From the NCBI RefSeq assembly GCF_008035925.1, contig NZ_CP036264.1, positions 6,729,641-6,793,640 of the forward strand: a DNA stretch of 64,000 bases, in the 5' to 3' direction. Below are positions 47,912-56,330 of the stretch, piece after piece. The notes beneath the pieces are model-generated. The model saw nothing but the letters and a program-made list of their open reading frames with translations, did no database searches and was not told the DNA's origin. How positions within the stretch are numbered: the first letter of the stretch is position 1; each line of letters opens with the position of its first letter. Both the position numbers and the translations under genes were made by a program. The DNA comes from Stieleria maiorica. GTDB taxonomy: Bacteria; Planctomycetota; Planctomycetia; Pirellulales; Pirellulaceae.

Positions 47912-49576
47912 TCAATGCTTGACGAGCCGCGCGAAGAATCCATGACCTCGGGGCCGGTGAAGCATCCTGTGCAAGGACGCCCAGACCGCTCCAATCATCG
48001 CTCGCGCCCGACTTGAAACATTCTCCGTTTGCGCACCGGGCGGCTCATTTTCGGGTGGAAACGACGGCGCCACGTTTCCCACCGAGCCTCTCTCATGCGT
48101 CTCGCAGCCTACCGAATGGTCCGGTCTTGATGGCTCCACATCGCCGGCCGGAAGCGGCTCAGCGTTCGGAGGATCGATTGCTTCCATTTTCGTCGTATCG
48201 GTGCTTGTTTCTTGTCTCTCCTGCAGCCGATCGAGCGGGCTAACGATCTCCTTTTCCGCATCATTCAGGCAATGCAGATAGATCATCGTCGTTGAGATGT
48301 CCTTGTGCCCCAGCAATTCTTGCACGTCGCGAATGTCCGTGTTGTCTTTCAATAGATGAGTCGCGAAGCTGTGGCGAAACGCGTGCGACGTGATGCGTTT
48401 CAGTATCCCGGCGCGCTCGACCGCTTCCTTCAATTGCGCAGGAAACGTGTCTTCGTGCATGTGGTGTCGATGCAGTCGACCACTGCGTGGGTTCCTGGAC
48501 CGTTGGCGCGATGCAAACAGATATTGCCAACGTAATTCCTTGTGCGCGTTGGGATACTTACGATCGATCGCCCTGGGCAAATACACCGACGCGGCACCCT
48601 CGTCCAAGTCGCGCTCGTGCAGCACCTTTCGCGACTTCAATTGACGACGCAACGCGGGCGCCGCAGCCTCCGGCAGCGGCACGCGGCGATCCTTTTTCCC
48701 CTTTGAATCGCAGACGATGATCATCTTTTGGTCGAAATCCAAGTCCTTCACGCGCAGGCTCAAACATTCACTCAACCGCAGCCCGGCGCCGTACATCAAC
48801 TGTGCCATCAACAGATACACACCGCGAAGCTCCCCAAGCAGCGACGCGACTTCCTCGTGGCTCATCACCACGGGGATGCGTTGGGGTTTGGTGGACCGGA
48901 TCGCGTCGACGCACTTGAGGTCGCGTTTCAAGACATGCTCAAACAGGTAAAGGATTGCGTAGAAAGCTTGATCTTGTGTTGACTCAGCGACGTTTCGATC
49001 GACCGCCATGTCTGTCAAGAACTCCTCGACGTCCACCGCACCGATCTCGCCCAAGCCCCATTGAGTGCTCGCGTCGGCGTCCTTGACGGATTTCCAAAGT
49101 CCGCGATACGAAAAGAAATCGCAGAGTTTGCCGATGTACGCCTTTTCGGTGTTCCATGCCAGTTTGTTCAATCGCATCGTCCGGCGCATTTGCTGGATCA
49201 CCGGAGCTTCCTTGGTATCAATCTCCCCGACCAACTCTTTGATCTCGGGGCCTGAAAGCTCCGCCTGTCGCTCGCAACTGGCTTTGTAGCGCAGTTGAGC
49301 CACAATGCGATCCAGCCGCTCGCCGCTGTCTCGATGAAAGCGTTTCTGATAATCCGAAAGCGCCTCAGCAACCTTCAAACGTTTCCAAGCCGGCGCGCCC
49401 TTCTTTTTCTGGTCGATCAGAAATTCGATCACTTCGGATTGGCCAAAACGCCAGTTCGAATCGCCGCCGGTACCGTGAAAGACTGCCAGCTTTTGACGCC
49501 AAATCAACGCCCAGTCCGGCTTCTGGCCCGCTTGCTTCCCGGTCCGCTGCCCTCCGCCACTCTTTTGAATCGCCAT
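47912..49576 (-). CDS. intI: Integron integrase
   Basis: 554 residues from the ATG at 49576, preceded by GGAGGGGGCGGGCCG; the frame extends to 49657 without a better start. Tyrosine recombinase: the core-binding domain (MRRTMRLNKLAWNTEKAYIG) is followed by the catalytic Arg in YGAGLRLSECLSLRVKDLD, then the insertion found only in integron integrases (YPNAHKELRWQYLFASRQRS and following RNPRSGRLHRHH), HAFRHSFATHLL (HxxR), LLGHKDISTTMIYLH (His and the nucleophile Tyr). It recombines attC with attI, capturing cassettes. Longer than the usual ~340 residues: ~145 extra at the N-terminus and ~80 at the C-terminus. It faces the cassette array head to head, as in other integrons. Confidence 0.95.
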   Translation of the reverse strand: MAIQKSGGGQRTGKQAGQKPDWALIWRQKLAVFHGTGGDSNWRFGQSEVIEFLIDQKKKGAPAWKRLKVAEALSDYQKRFHRDSGERLDRIVAQLRYKASCERQAELSGPEIKELVGEIDTKEAPVIQQMRRTMRLNKLAWNTEKAYIGKLCDFFSYRGLWKSVKDADASTQWGLGEIGAVDVEEFLTDMAVDRNVAESTQDQAFYAILYLFEHVLKRDLKCVDAIRSTKPQRIPVVMSHEEVASLLGELRGVYLLMAQLMYGAGLRLSECLSLRVKDLDFDQKMIIVCDSKGKKDRRVPLPEAAAPALRRQLKSRKVLHERDLDEGAASVYLPRAIDRKYPNAHKELRWQYLFASRQRSRNPRSGRLHRHHMHEDTFPAQLKEAVERAGILKRITSHAFRHSFATHLLKDNTDIRDVQELLGHKDISTTMIYLHCLNDAEKEIVSPLDRLQERQETSTDTTKMEAIDPPNAEPLPAGDVEPSRPDHSVGCETHERGSVGNVAPSFPPENEPPGAQTENVSSRARAMIGAVWASLHRMLHRPRGHGFFARLVKH

Positions 49577-49689
49577 CGGCCCGCCCCCTCCGCGAAACTG
49601 GTTGTTAAACCCGCTGCAGAACAGCCTCTCGCTGTGGAGGGGCGGGGTCAACCCCAATGGGTTGCAATCTTTTCAGAAAACAGGATAAT

Positions 49690-49805
49690 TTGAAGATCAC
49701 TTATCGCCGAGCCGGGGATAAGACCGCCGAAATCTTATCGACCCGGGGATAAGGCGGCAGATAAGACCCCCGCCCTGCGAGACCGGGTAATAAACAAGTT
49801 ATCGC
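49690..49805 (+). other. attI recombination site region
   Basis: The recombination point is G49798^T49799 in GTTATCGC, fixed by its exact complementarity to GCGATAAC at the start of attC1. Upstream lie two dyads, CTTATC-11 bp-GATAAG (49700-49722) and CTTATC-8 bp-GATAAG (49734-49753), and a further GATAAG at 49760, embedded in repeats of CCGGGGATAAG. They may be integrase-binding sites or an operator. The left limit is a guess. No cassette promoter could be named with confidence. Confidence 0.8.
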
Positions 49806-49905
49806 AATAAGAGTTCTCGCTCCAATTGAAACCAACCCATACGAACCGACACACAATCCAGACCGCCCGACGCAAGAAGTATCGACCCGGCGTTCGACAT
49901 GGCCT

Positions 49906-50151
49906 GTGTGGATATCCGCCGGTTGGGTGCTGTTTCTGTTCTTATTCTTACCGGCAATTCCGGTGTCGCGATTGCGTCCGCCTCCTGATGGTGCGTTCTT
50001 GCCCATGCAACTGATCACCACCACGCTTTCAATTTGCGCAGCTGGACTACTGCTTTGCTGGCCACGTCGAAAGCGATGGCTATTGATAAACGTCCCCGTC
50101 GTGATCCTACTTTCTGCCGTACAATGGACAGCGTGGACACGATTTCCCTAA
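49906..50151 (+). CDS. Integron cassette 1: small membrane protein
   Basis: Cassette 1 spans 49799-50274. The first canonical start is the GTG at 49906 (81 residues; three hydrophobic stretches: GWVLFLFLFLPAIPV, TTTLSICAAGLLLCW, LLINVPVVILLSAVQW). The same frame is open back to the recombination point and upstream encodes IETNPYEPT; an NPYEP-type motif is common just before the first helix of small planctomycete membrane proteins, so the true start may be the ATT at 49825. Function unknown. Confidence 0.55.
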   Translation: MWISAGWVLFLFLFLPAIPVSRLRPPPDGAFLPMQLITTTLSICAAGLLLCWPRRKRWLLINVPVVILLSAVQWTAWTRFP

Positions 50152-50187
50152 CCAATGCTGCGAACCGCATCACACCGCACAAAAATC

Positions 50188-50280
50188 GCGATAACCATGC
50201 GATGATACGGAGCGGCGGTGGTCGCCGTTCACGCAGTGGTTGAGTCACCCGCCGCCGCCCGCATATCGCTGCCGTTCTGC
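50188..50280 (+). other. attC1
   Basis: The left core GCGATAAC matches (complement) the attI junction GTTATCGC; the right core is GTTCTGC. Cut point G50274. The arms CGGAGCGGCGG / CCGCCGCCCG form the hairpin stem. Confidence 0.9.
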
Positions 50281-50296
50281 CAGGAGGCATTTGTAG

Positions 50297-50974
50297 TTGA
50301 AGCTTTTTCTTTGGATCTGGACCTCCGTCGGTATCTTGCCGCTTTTCGCATTTTCTGCCTTGCACGCATATTCGGCGTGGCAGCTGCGACGAGCTCGGGC
50401 GAGCGAGTCGCATGACGAACTCGGAGAAAACGAATTCGTAATCACCATATCGGAAGTTCAGTTTGATGGGATGACTGATCCGATGGTGGTATCGCCGTCC
50501 GCTTGGCCTGCCTTGGCTAGTTTGGCTGGCATATCACTTACTTTGGCCGGCCTCCTATTTTTAATCCCCAAGCAGCCGCTTCGAATCAAAACGAATGTCT
50601 ATGAACGACTGCCGACAGTTATCGATCGTATCGTTAACTCGAAGAAAGATCCCGCAACACTGATTGTCTCCGCCCGAGACGGAAATCGTGCACTTTCCGT
50701 ATCGAAGAGAGATCAACGAATCGAAATCGGCCTTTCGCACAACCTGTCGGAAAGCCAAGAGATCTCAGAGATCAGAGGCCACTTTCGAACACTGGGAATT
50801 GAGCCAACGCATGATTACGAAACCTACGACGATCACTTTGACATTACGACGGTCCATCTGGAGTACGATATAACCGACCACGCTCCAGAGACGAGCAAGT
50901 TTTGCGAATTCATTTTTCGCGACGTCTACTCAATAGGCTCTAACGAAACTGTTGAATGCGACATCGACGATTAA
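50297..50974 (+). CDS. Integron cassette 2: membrane-anchored protein of unknown function
   Basis: Cassette 2 spans 50275-51065. The start is TTG at 50297 with a strong AGGAGG 9 bases upstream. 225 residues: two N-terminal helices (FLWIWTSVGILPLFAFSALH and LASLAGISLTLAGLLFLI, with ~45 residues between) followed by a ~140-residue soluble domain with strands and acidic patches (IEIGLSHNLSESQEISEIRG, YETYDDHFDITTVHLEYDIT). No family recognised. AT content is higher than in the chromosomal genes before 47 kb, as expected of captured cassettes. Confidence 0.7.
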   Translation: MKLFLWIWTSVGILPLFAFSALHAYSAWQLRRARASESHDELGENEFVITISEVQFDGMTDPMVVSPSAWPALASLAGISLTLAGLLFLIPKQPLRIKTNVYERLPTVIDRIVNSKKDPATLIVSARDGNRALSVSKRDQRIEIGLSHNLSESQEISEIRGHFRTLGIEPTHDYETYDDHFDITTVHLEYDITDHAPETSKFCEFIFRDVYSIGSNETVECDIDD

Positions 50975-50979
50975 AACGG

Positions 50980-51071
50980 GCAGAACCATGGGATGCAACG
51001 GAGCGGCGGTGGTGCGATTTTTGGTGAGATCAATGTCAACTCCCGCCGCCCGCTGATCCCGGACGTTATCG
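50980..51071 (+). other. attC2
   Basis: Left core GCAGAAC, complementary to GTTCTGC at the start of the cassette; right core GTTATCG, cut after G51065. Stem GGAGCGGCGG / CCGCCGCCC. Nearly identical to attC5 apart from the loop and end bases. Confidence 0.92.
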
Positions 51072-51092
51072 GAAAAGGAAAGATACACTCCG

Positions 51093-51920
51093 ATGGGATG
51101 GAAACTCGACGAATCAGTGCTCGACGCACTTATTGAGCTTGAATCTTTTGAAAAGCAGATTCGTCAAGGTAAGGTCGAAGGCGGAAAGGCAGAGCTTCCC
51201 TACGTTGCTTTATCCTATACAGCACTGAAGCAACTCGGGTTCGATACCACCGATTCATCCATTTCGGAACTCCTCACAGAATCAATTGCCCCGATCGTCT
51301 CATTGCATACGACGGAATGGTGGACGGAGGACAATGCGAAGATTTTCGCGGAGAATTGCAAATTCAACGAATTGGAAACGATAGCCACAATTCAGAGTTG
51401 GAAACGGTTTGCACCGGAAAATCGGCATTCACTAGATATCGATAGGGAGAGCATCGGACCGACGATCATCGCCTGTCTCGTTGCAGAAGACTTCGACGCC
51501 TTGCATGCCGTTGCGCAGTTCCACTCTCATGAAATGGGACCAATGTACTACGGGGGGAATATCGATGAGCTTTATCAGCGTCTTCTCATGCTACTGATGG
51601 CAAAATTGGGCGGAGTAAATGCCTCGCCCTACGAGCACGCAATACAGGAGATTCGTGAACGACCATTGAAGATGTCTACATCGCTCCAAGAACTGATTCT
51701 AGCAGTAGATGATAGTGACCAGTCGGCTTTCGATAAATTGCTTCCAGGTTCGATTTCAATCCGTAATTCACGCTGGGAATTTATGTCAGTGCTCGATCAT
51801 ATTTCACTTGAGCATTCAATTGTGATTGCGATTGCGGAAATGAAGGGGATGGCGATTCCTCGTCTTTCAAACAAGCGGCGACAATCGATCGTTCGAATGT
51901 CAGATCTTCGTAGTTGGTGA
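51093..51920 (+). CDS. Integron cassette 3: soluble protein of unknown function
   Basis: Cassette 3 spans 51066-52029. 275 residues from an ATG 27 bases after the recombination point, with GGAAAAGGAAAG upstream. No signal peptide or membrane segment. Mostly helical with many acidic residues (LDALIELESFEKQIRQGKVE, ELYQRLLMLLMAKLGGVNAS), ending in a basic tail (SNKRRQSIVRMSDLRSW). The pattern is like that of small regulatory or immunity proteins, but no family was recognised. Confidence 0.7.
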   Translation: MGWKLDESVLDALIELESFEKQIRQGKVEGGKAELPYVALSYTALKQLGFDTTDSSISELLTESIAPIVSLHTTEWWTEDNAKIFAENCKFNELETIATIQSWKRFAPENRHSLDIDRESIGPTIIACLVAEDFDALHAVAQFHSHEMGPMYYGGNIDELYQRLLMLLMAKLGGVNASPYEHAIQEIRERPLKMSTSLQELILAVDDSDQSAFDKLLPGSISIRNSRWEFMSVLDHISLEHSIVIAIAEMKGMAIPRLSNKRRQSIVRMSDLRSW

Positions 51921-51942
51921 CAGTGCGTGAAATCACAATATC

Positions 51943-52035
51943 CGATAACCATGTGATGCAACGGAGGACGGGTGGTCCGTTTTCTCGTTTGCTTGCAGGT
52001 CGTTCGCCCGTCCCCGCTGATCACTACCGTTCTGT
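51943..52035 (+). other. attC3
   Basis: Left core CGATAAC, complementary to GTTATCG at the cassette start; right core GTTCTGT, cut after G52029. Stem GGACGGGTGG / CGCCCGTCCCC. Confidence 0.92.
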
Positions 52036-52056
52036 CATTGATGAATCGTCATTCCA

Positions 52057-52461
52057 ATGCCGTTTCCCGTCGACTCAAAATGGATCACAAAAACCGAGAA
52101 CAAACTCGGTGTGCGATTCCCGGCGTCCTTCGTGGCAGCAATGTCGGAAATGAACGGTGGCTCCGTCCGGACTCGAATCGATGACTTCAATTTGTTTCCA
52201 TTTCTCGACGCGTCCGATCGTAAACGCATCCAGCGAACGTGCGGCAGCATTGATCGCGAAACAACCACAGCACGAAAGGATTGGACTGGATTTCCGCCCG
52301 ACGCCGTGGCAATTGGCGCAAACGGCGGAGGTGATTTGCTTGTGCTGATACCGATGCCCGATGAATCAGACTCATTGCAGCATTCGGTATACTGGTGGGA
52401 TCACGAGACCGGCGACGTCGAATTGGTCGCTGATGACTTTGGCGATCTCCCGAAAACGTGA
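52057..52461 (+). CDS. Integron cassette 4: SMI1/KNR4 (SUKH) family protein
   Basis: Cassette 4 spans 52030-52544. 134 residues. The start ITKTENKLGVRFPASFVAAM, the MNGGSV turn, FPFLDASDRKRIQRTC, and WTGFPPDAVAIGANGGGDLL with a terminal HETGDVELVADDF are the ordered blocks of the SUKH fold. In bacteria SUKH proteins often act as immunity proteins that neutralise toxins of contact-dependent or polymorphic systems; no toxin gene is next to it. The stop codon region touches the first base of attC4. Confidence 0.85.
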   Translation: MPFPVDSKWITKTENKLGVRFPASFVAAMSEMNGGSVRTRIDDFNLFPFLDASDRKRIQRTCGSIDRETTTARKDWTGFPPDAVAIGANGGGDLLVLIPMPDESDSLQHSVYWWDHETGDVELVADDFGDLPKT

Positions 52462-52550
52462 CAGAACAATCCAATGCACCCGAGCGGCGAAGTCAGCCGT
52501 TTTCCAATTGACAGTCTCTCGTCGCCGCCGGGTGATTGGTGACGTTCGCC
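52461..52550 (+). other. attC4
   Basis: Left core ACAGAAC, complementary to GTTCTGT; right core GTTCGCC, cut after G52544. Stem CACCCGAGCGGCGA / TCGCCGCCGGGTG with bulges. Confidence 0.92.
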
Positions 52551-52580
52551 GACCAAGCGTATCGATAATCCGCCCCCGAA

Positions 52581-53024
52581 ATGAGCACGTTTACGGACAA
52601 TGCCGTTCTCGAAATGTTTCGCGACCTACCTGGACATCGCGGGTGTGCAGATGGGGAATTTGACGCCATCGAATCAAGACTCGGCATCAAGTTCCCTGGC
52701 TACTATCGCAGGTTGATGTCGTTCGATTCTGATCGCCTCATCAACACTGGCATGATTCTGCCCCTCAGCCAGATCCGCGCTAACACAATCGCCGAGATTG
52801 ATCCGCTTGATGGCGAGCCACCAATTATTGTAACGCCTCGCATCGTTTTTGCGGTTGACGACATTCGTGCGATCTTTGCGATGGATTGTCTGGGATCCGA
52901 CGACTCACCCGTCTACGAGTTCGATCACTACAATGCCGACGAAGACTCACAACCGATCAAGATCCACGATACTCTTGCCCCGTTCTTTGCTGATATACTC
53001 CGTGTGTATCTCGGACTTCGATAG
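52581..53024 (+). CDS. Integron cassette 5: second SUKH-like protein
   Basis: Cassette 5 spans 52545-53116. 147 residues. GEFDAIESRLGIKFPGYYRR corresponds to the first SUKH block, ILPLSQIRANTIAEID to the strand-turn region and SPVYEFDHYNADEDSQPIKI with IHDTLAPFFADILRVYLG to the C-terminal block. It is only distantly similar to the product of cassette 4, so this is not a recent duplication. A toxin-immunity type role is possible. Confidence 0.75.
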   Translation: MSTFTDNAVLEMFRDLPGHRGCADGEFDAIESRLGIKFPGYYRRLMSFDSDRLINTGMILPLSQIRANTIAEIDPLDGEPPIIVTPRIVFAVDDIRAIFAMDCLGSDDSPVYEFDHYNADEDSQPIKIHDTLAPFFADILRVYLGLR

Positions 53025-53030
53025 GATGGC

Positions 53031-53122
53031 GGCGAACCATGGGATGCAACGGAGCGGCGGTGGTGCGGTTTCTCATGAGATCAATGTCAACTCCCGCCGC
53101 CCGCTGATCCCGGTCGTTCGTC
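53031..53122 (+). other. attC5
   Basis: Left core GGCGAAC, complementary to GTTCGCC; right core GTTCGTC, cut after G53116. Stem and spacer almost identical to attC2 (shared ACGGAGCGGCGGTGGTGCG and AGATCAATGTCAACTCCCGC). Confidence 0.92.
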
Positions 53123-53156
53123 GACTTGCGGCAGTGACACTCAGCGAGACTTTTTT

Positions 53157-53756
53157 TTGCCAGCGCTCAATCACGAAAGCCAGCGTTTTCAGTTTCGCAT
53201 TTTGGATCTATTGGTTGCGCCACTTGCCATTGTGATTGCATTTTCAGCGTCCATCTCGCTTGATCTCCTGGCAATGGACACCGCTGACTGGCTTTTGGGG
53301 ATTGGCTGGCCTGGACGATTGAGGGAATCGTTGGAGCGGCTATTTTCGCTTCAAACACGTGAACTGATGACTGCTGGTATGACGCTTGCGATACCGTCGG
53401 TGCTCGCCCTGGTTTTGCTCGTTTGCTTGCTGGCTGTAACCGTCACTCGTATTGGAGTTCAGCTCGCAGGTTTGCTGCCAATTGCACATCTCTATGTAAC
53501 CTCCTGGTTCCTGAATGGCGAGTTTCTTTGGGCGCTACACGCGGCACATGTGATTGTCGTTGTTCCCTGCTGGCTATTCGCGTGGTATTCGTATCGTGCT
53601 GGGCGGCATTTTCTTCTCGGTAGCAGGCCGGCTATGTTGGCAGCCGTCCGGATAACTTGTGGACTGGTTCTCACTTTTATGGTTGCTGCGAGCCGCTCGC
53701 TATACCTAAACTACCTCAACCTACTTGACGAGATCTTTGCTCTACCGTCGGTTTGA
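53157..53756 (+). CDS. Integron cassette 6: polytopic membrane protein
   Basis: Cassette 6 spans 53117-53858. 199 residues from a TTG at 53157; no ATG or GTG lies nearer the cassette start. About five hydrophobic helices (LLVAPLAIVIAFSASISLDL, MTLAIPSVLALVLLVCLLAV, VQLAGLLPIAHLYVTSWFL, ALHAAHVIVVVPCWLFAW, AVRITCGLVLTFMVAASRS). No family recognised. Inner-membrane location likely. The initial segment FQFRILDLLVAPLAI resembles the RFSLRTLLLLT-like start of planctomycete membrane proteins. Confidence 0.65.
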   Translation: MPALNHESQRFQFRILDLLVAPLAIVIAFSASISLDLLAMDTADWLLGIGWPGRLRESLERLFSLQTRELMTAGMTLAIPSVLALVLLVCLLAVTVTRIGVQLAGLLPIAHLYVTSWFLNGEFLWALHAAHVIVVVPCWLFAWYSYRAGRHFLLGSRPAMLAAVRITCGLVLTFMVAASRSLYLNYLNLLDEIFALPSV

Positions 53757-53774
53757 TCGCCTTAGCTGGGGCAC

Positions 53775-53864
53775 GACGAACCAGCGGATGCACGTGAGTC
53801 GCCGAGTTGAGTTTTTTGAAGTGGTTGATCGTTCGCGGCGACCACGTGATCCGTATCGTTCTGG
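53775..53864 (+). other. attC6
   Basis: Left core GACGAAC, complementary to GTTCGTC; right core GTTCTGG, cut after G53858. Stem GCACGTGAGTCGCCG / CGGCGACCACGTG. Closely similar to attC8. Confidence 0.92.
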
Positions 53865-53892
53865 CATTGAATACATCGAACTCGTACTCAGG

Positions 53893-54325
53893 GTAAGCGT
53901 TCTATCTGCCCAGGGTGGCCTTGGTGGCGGGGGAAGCTGCCGGCGGCCAATCGCCGGCACGTAAATTCCGTGACAGCCGCTTCCTGCGTCTCTAGCACGC
54001 AGTTCATCGGCGCTGCCGTTGATGCTGCGTTTTGATCTCACTGGGGTGTCTCTGAGCTCTACTTCCGCTCGACTCCCAAGGGGCGGCGAGAAGTGCGGTC
54101 AAGGGATTCGGTCTTTTACTAAAAGAAAAACCCACTGGATCACGCATCGCATGTCACGAGGGAGTCAGGCGTCTATCGATCCACCACGGGCCACGAGAGA
54201 TCAAAACGCTTTCGCGGTCTCATCGCTGGTAACCCACGGTCAGAAGACCCCTGAAGCTGGCGATAGCCTTGCTCGCCATCACGTCTGATTTCGGGTGCGC
54301 CCTAACGGAAGTGACCTGATGCAGT
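53893..54325. other. Non-coding left part of the IS66 element
   Basis: About 430 bases between the left end of the element and the accessory frame. No gene is supported. The stretch includes GCCGGCGGCCAATCGCCGGC, a short hairpin. Confidence 0.5.
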
Positions 54326-54616
54326 TCACCACATCATGTCCAGGTCCCCGTCGCCGGTTTGCTGGGCGTACTCAAGGTGGTCGCACAGGTCAGCGACCGC
54401 TTCAACATCAGAACCCGCTTTGCCTTTGACGCACGAGTGGCTCAGGTCGCCGATTAGCCACTGCAGCTCTACCCGAGTCATTCCCACTCGGCGAATCGCT
54501 TGTTCTTTCGGCCAGCGTCGTAGTGACGCCTCTAAGCGGCCCGATACATAGCCGTACTTCAGGATCAAGTCACGATGTTCACGCGTCAGTTGAATTCGCT
54601 CGGTCAGTTTCGTCAT
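54326..54616 (-). CDS. Small accessory protein of the IS66 element
   Basis: 96 residues; the ATG at 54616 overlaps the tnpC stop (TGATG), implying coupled translation. The sequence is helical and charged (RIQLTREHRDLILKYGYVSG, RLEASLRRWPKEQAIRRVGM), without a known domain. Similar small frames after tnpC are seen in some IS66 elements, but the role is not known to me. Confidence 0.55.
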   Translation of the reverse strand: MTKLTERIQLTREHRDLILKYGYVSGRLEASLRRWPKEQAIRRVGMTRVELQWLIGDLSHSCVKGKAGSDVEAVADLCDHLEYAQQTGDGDLDMMW

Positions 54617-56244
54617 CACGCCACCCTCGCCTCACGGCGACGCACTCGACGTTGCTGTGTGGTCAGGCGTCGCGTCTTCTGCTCGGCGTCGCGGTAGGGA
54701 CGGATCGACTCCGGGTGTTCCTTGCGCCACACGTCGGGAAGCAGGCGTTCGTAATCTGTGCTGCCACTTGCCAACTGACGAAGACAATCGTCCACGTAGG
54801 CCCAAACATCCAAGTGATGCCGTGCCGCCGAAGACACAAGACTATACATCGTCGCCGCCACTCGGCCTCCTCGGTTTGATCCGACGAACAACCAGTTCTT
54901 TCGACCGATCGTCAAGCGGCGAAGTTCGTTTTCCGTCGCATTGTTGTCAATCGGGATCGCGCCGTCGCCAAGGAACACCGACAACTCATCCCACTGATTC
55001 AACGCATAACGCACCGCCTTGCCGATCGAGCTCTTCGGAAGCACTCGTCGATCACCGTTCATCTGCAGCAACCAGTCATGAAGGTCGTTCATGATCGGCA
55101 CCGACTCGTTCTGACGCAGTTCCAGTCGGTCGGCCGCCGAAGCTTCTCGCACGCGATCTTCAACCTTGTACAGGCCACGGTAAAACGCCAGTGCCCGCGC
55201 AGCGGCGACCGGGTCGTTCGGTCTGGCTTCGACGAACTTTCGACGTGCGTGCGCATTGCAGCACGCGGCAAAGATCTGATCCTGTGCTCCAAGATAGACT
55301 CCGTCGTTGACTCCATAAGCATCGACCACCGCGTGGCCGTGAAAATCACGAAGGAATTTTGCCGGGCCGTCGCGTCCCCGGCTTTCCGTGAAGTCGAACA
55401 CGTTATACGGATGATCCTCCCCGCCTCGATACAGCCAGAATCGTGCAGTCCGCATCTTGCCCGGCAAGCTGATGTCCTGCAGGCGAACCGACGTATCATC
55501 GACACCCAGCACATCGCCTGAAACGATTCGCGACTTCATCAGTTCCACCAACACATCGGCCAATGCCGCGATGTTCGCCAGCATCCCAAACTGTGTGTTG
55601 CGAGGGATCAGCATCCCGGCGCGGGCGAAGATGTCTTCTCCGCGATAGAGCGGAAGATGATCGGCGAACTTGTTGACGATCAGTTGCGTGTAAACACCGA
55701 AGCCATAATCGCTGCCGGGGATCGGCGTTGTCAGTCCGCAGGGTTCCTCACCGGCGGGCACCTGAGCGATCGATTCTTTGCACTTGCAGCAGGCTCGTTT
55801 GTGGCGATGGATCTCCCAGACGAAAAACTCTGCCGGGATGAAATCCAATCGATTGCTGATGTCGGTGCCCACAATCGGCATCTCTTCACCACAGCACAGA
55901 CAGCTTCGCTGTTCGGCCGGAACGTCCGCCTCGATGACTTTGCGTTTGAGATGATCCGGTAGCTTCTCGGACTTCTTCTTGCGACGACGCCGACGTGGCC
56001 GGATTGCTTCACCGTCTTCGACATCGTCATTCTCGGCTTGCTGAACACCTAAGTCGAACAGATGCAACTGCGAGTCATCTTCGACGTGCCGCTCAGAAGA
56101 TCTGCCGAACAACTTGCTGCGATAGAGGTTCAGTTCTTCGCGGAGTTGTTCGTTGGCTTTCTGCAGTCGCTCAACCGTTTCGATCAGCTCAGCGTTGAGC
56201 CTCAATGCGCTCTGCAGGTCGTCATTGTTTTCCGAAGCAGCCAT
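54616..56244 (-). CDS. tnpC: IS66 transposase TnpC
   Basis: 542 residues. N-terminal coiled coil (LIETVERLQKANEQLREELN), zinc-binding segment (SCLCCGEEMP ... CCKCK, ~110-155), and the DDE catalytic core: VLGVDDTSVRLQ (first Asp), VVDAYGVND (second Asp) and NNATENELRRLTIGRKNWLF (Glu). The C-terminal domain is complete. It catalyses transposition of the element. It follows tnpB after an 86-base gap. Confidence 0.92.
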   Translation of the reverse strand: MAASENNDDLQSALRLNAELIETVERLQKANEQLREELNLYRSKLFGRSSERHVEDDSQLHLFDLGVQQAENDDVEDGEAIRPRRRRRKKKSEKLPDHLKRKVIEADVPAEQRSCLCCGEEMPIVGTDISNRLDFIPAEFFVWEIHRHKRACCKCKESIAQVPAGEEPCGLTTPIPGSDYGFGVYTQLIVNKFADHLPLYRGEDIFARAGMLIPRNTQFGMLANIAALADVLVELMKSRIVSGDVLGVDDTSVRLQDISLPGKMRTARFWLYRGGEDHPYNVFDFTESRGRDGPAKFLRDFHGHAVVDAYGVNDGVYLGAQDQIFAACCNAHARRKFVEARPNDPVAAARALAFYRGLYKVEDRVREASAADRLELRQNESVPIMNDLHDWLLQMNGDRRVLPKSSIGKAVRYALNQWDELSVFLGDGAIPIDNNATENELRRLTIGRKNWLFVGSNRGGRVAATMYSLVSSAARHHLDVWAYVDDCLRQLASGSTDYERLLPDVWRKEHPESIRPYRDAEQKTRRLTTQQRRVRRREARVA

Positions 56245-56330
56245 GCAGTTGTTATCGCCATCAAAACAAAAAACGCAAGGCTCTGTTGGGCCTTGCGTTG
56301 ATGCTTTTTAAAAAGATTTGCTCGGCTAAC

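Noticed and set aside
47764-47994. Minus-strand frame after the integrase stop
   Set aside because: Low-complexity Gly/Val/Arg translation of C-rich DNA, with no start signal; overlaps the true end of the integrase gene.
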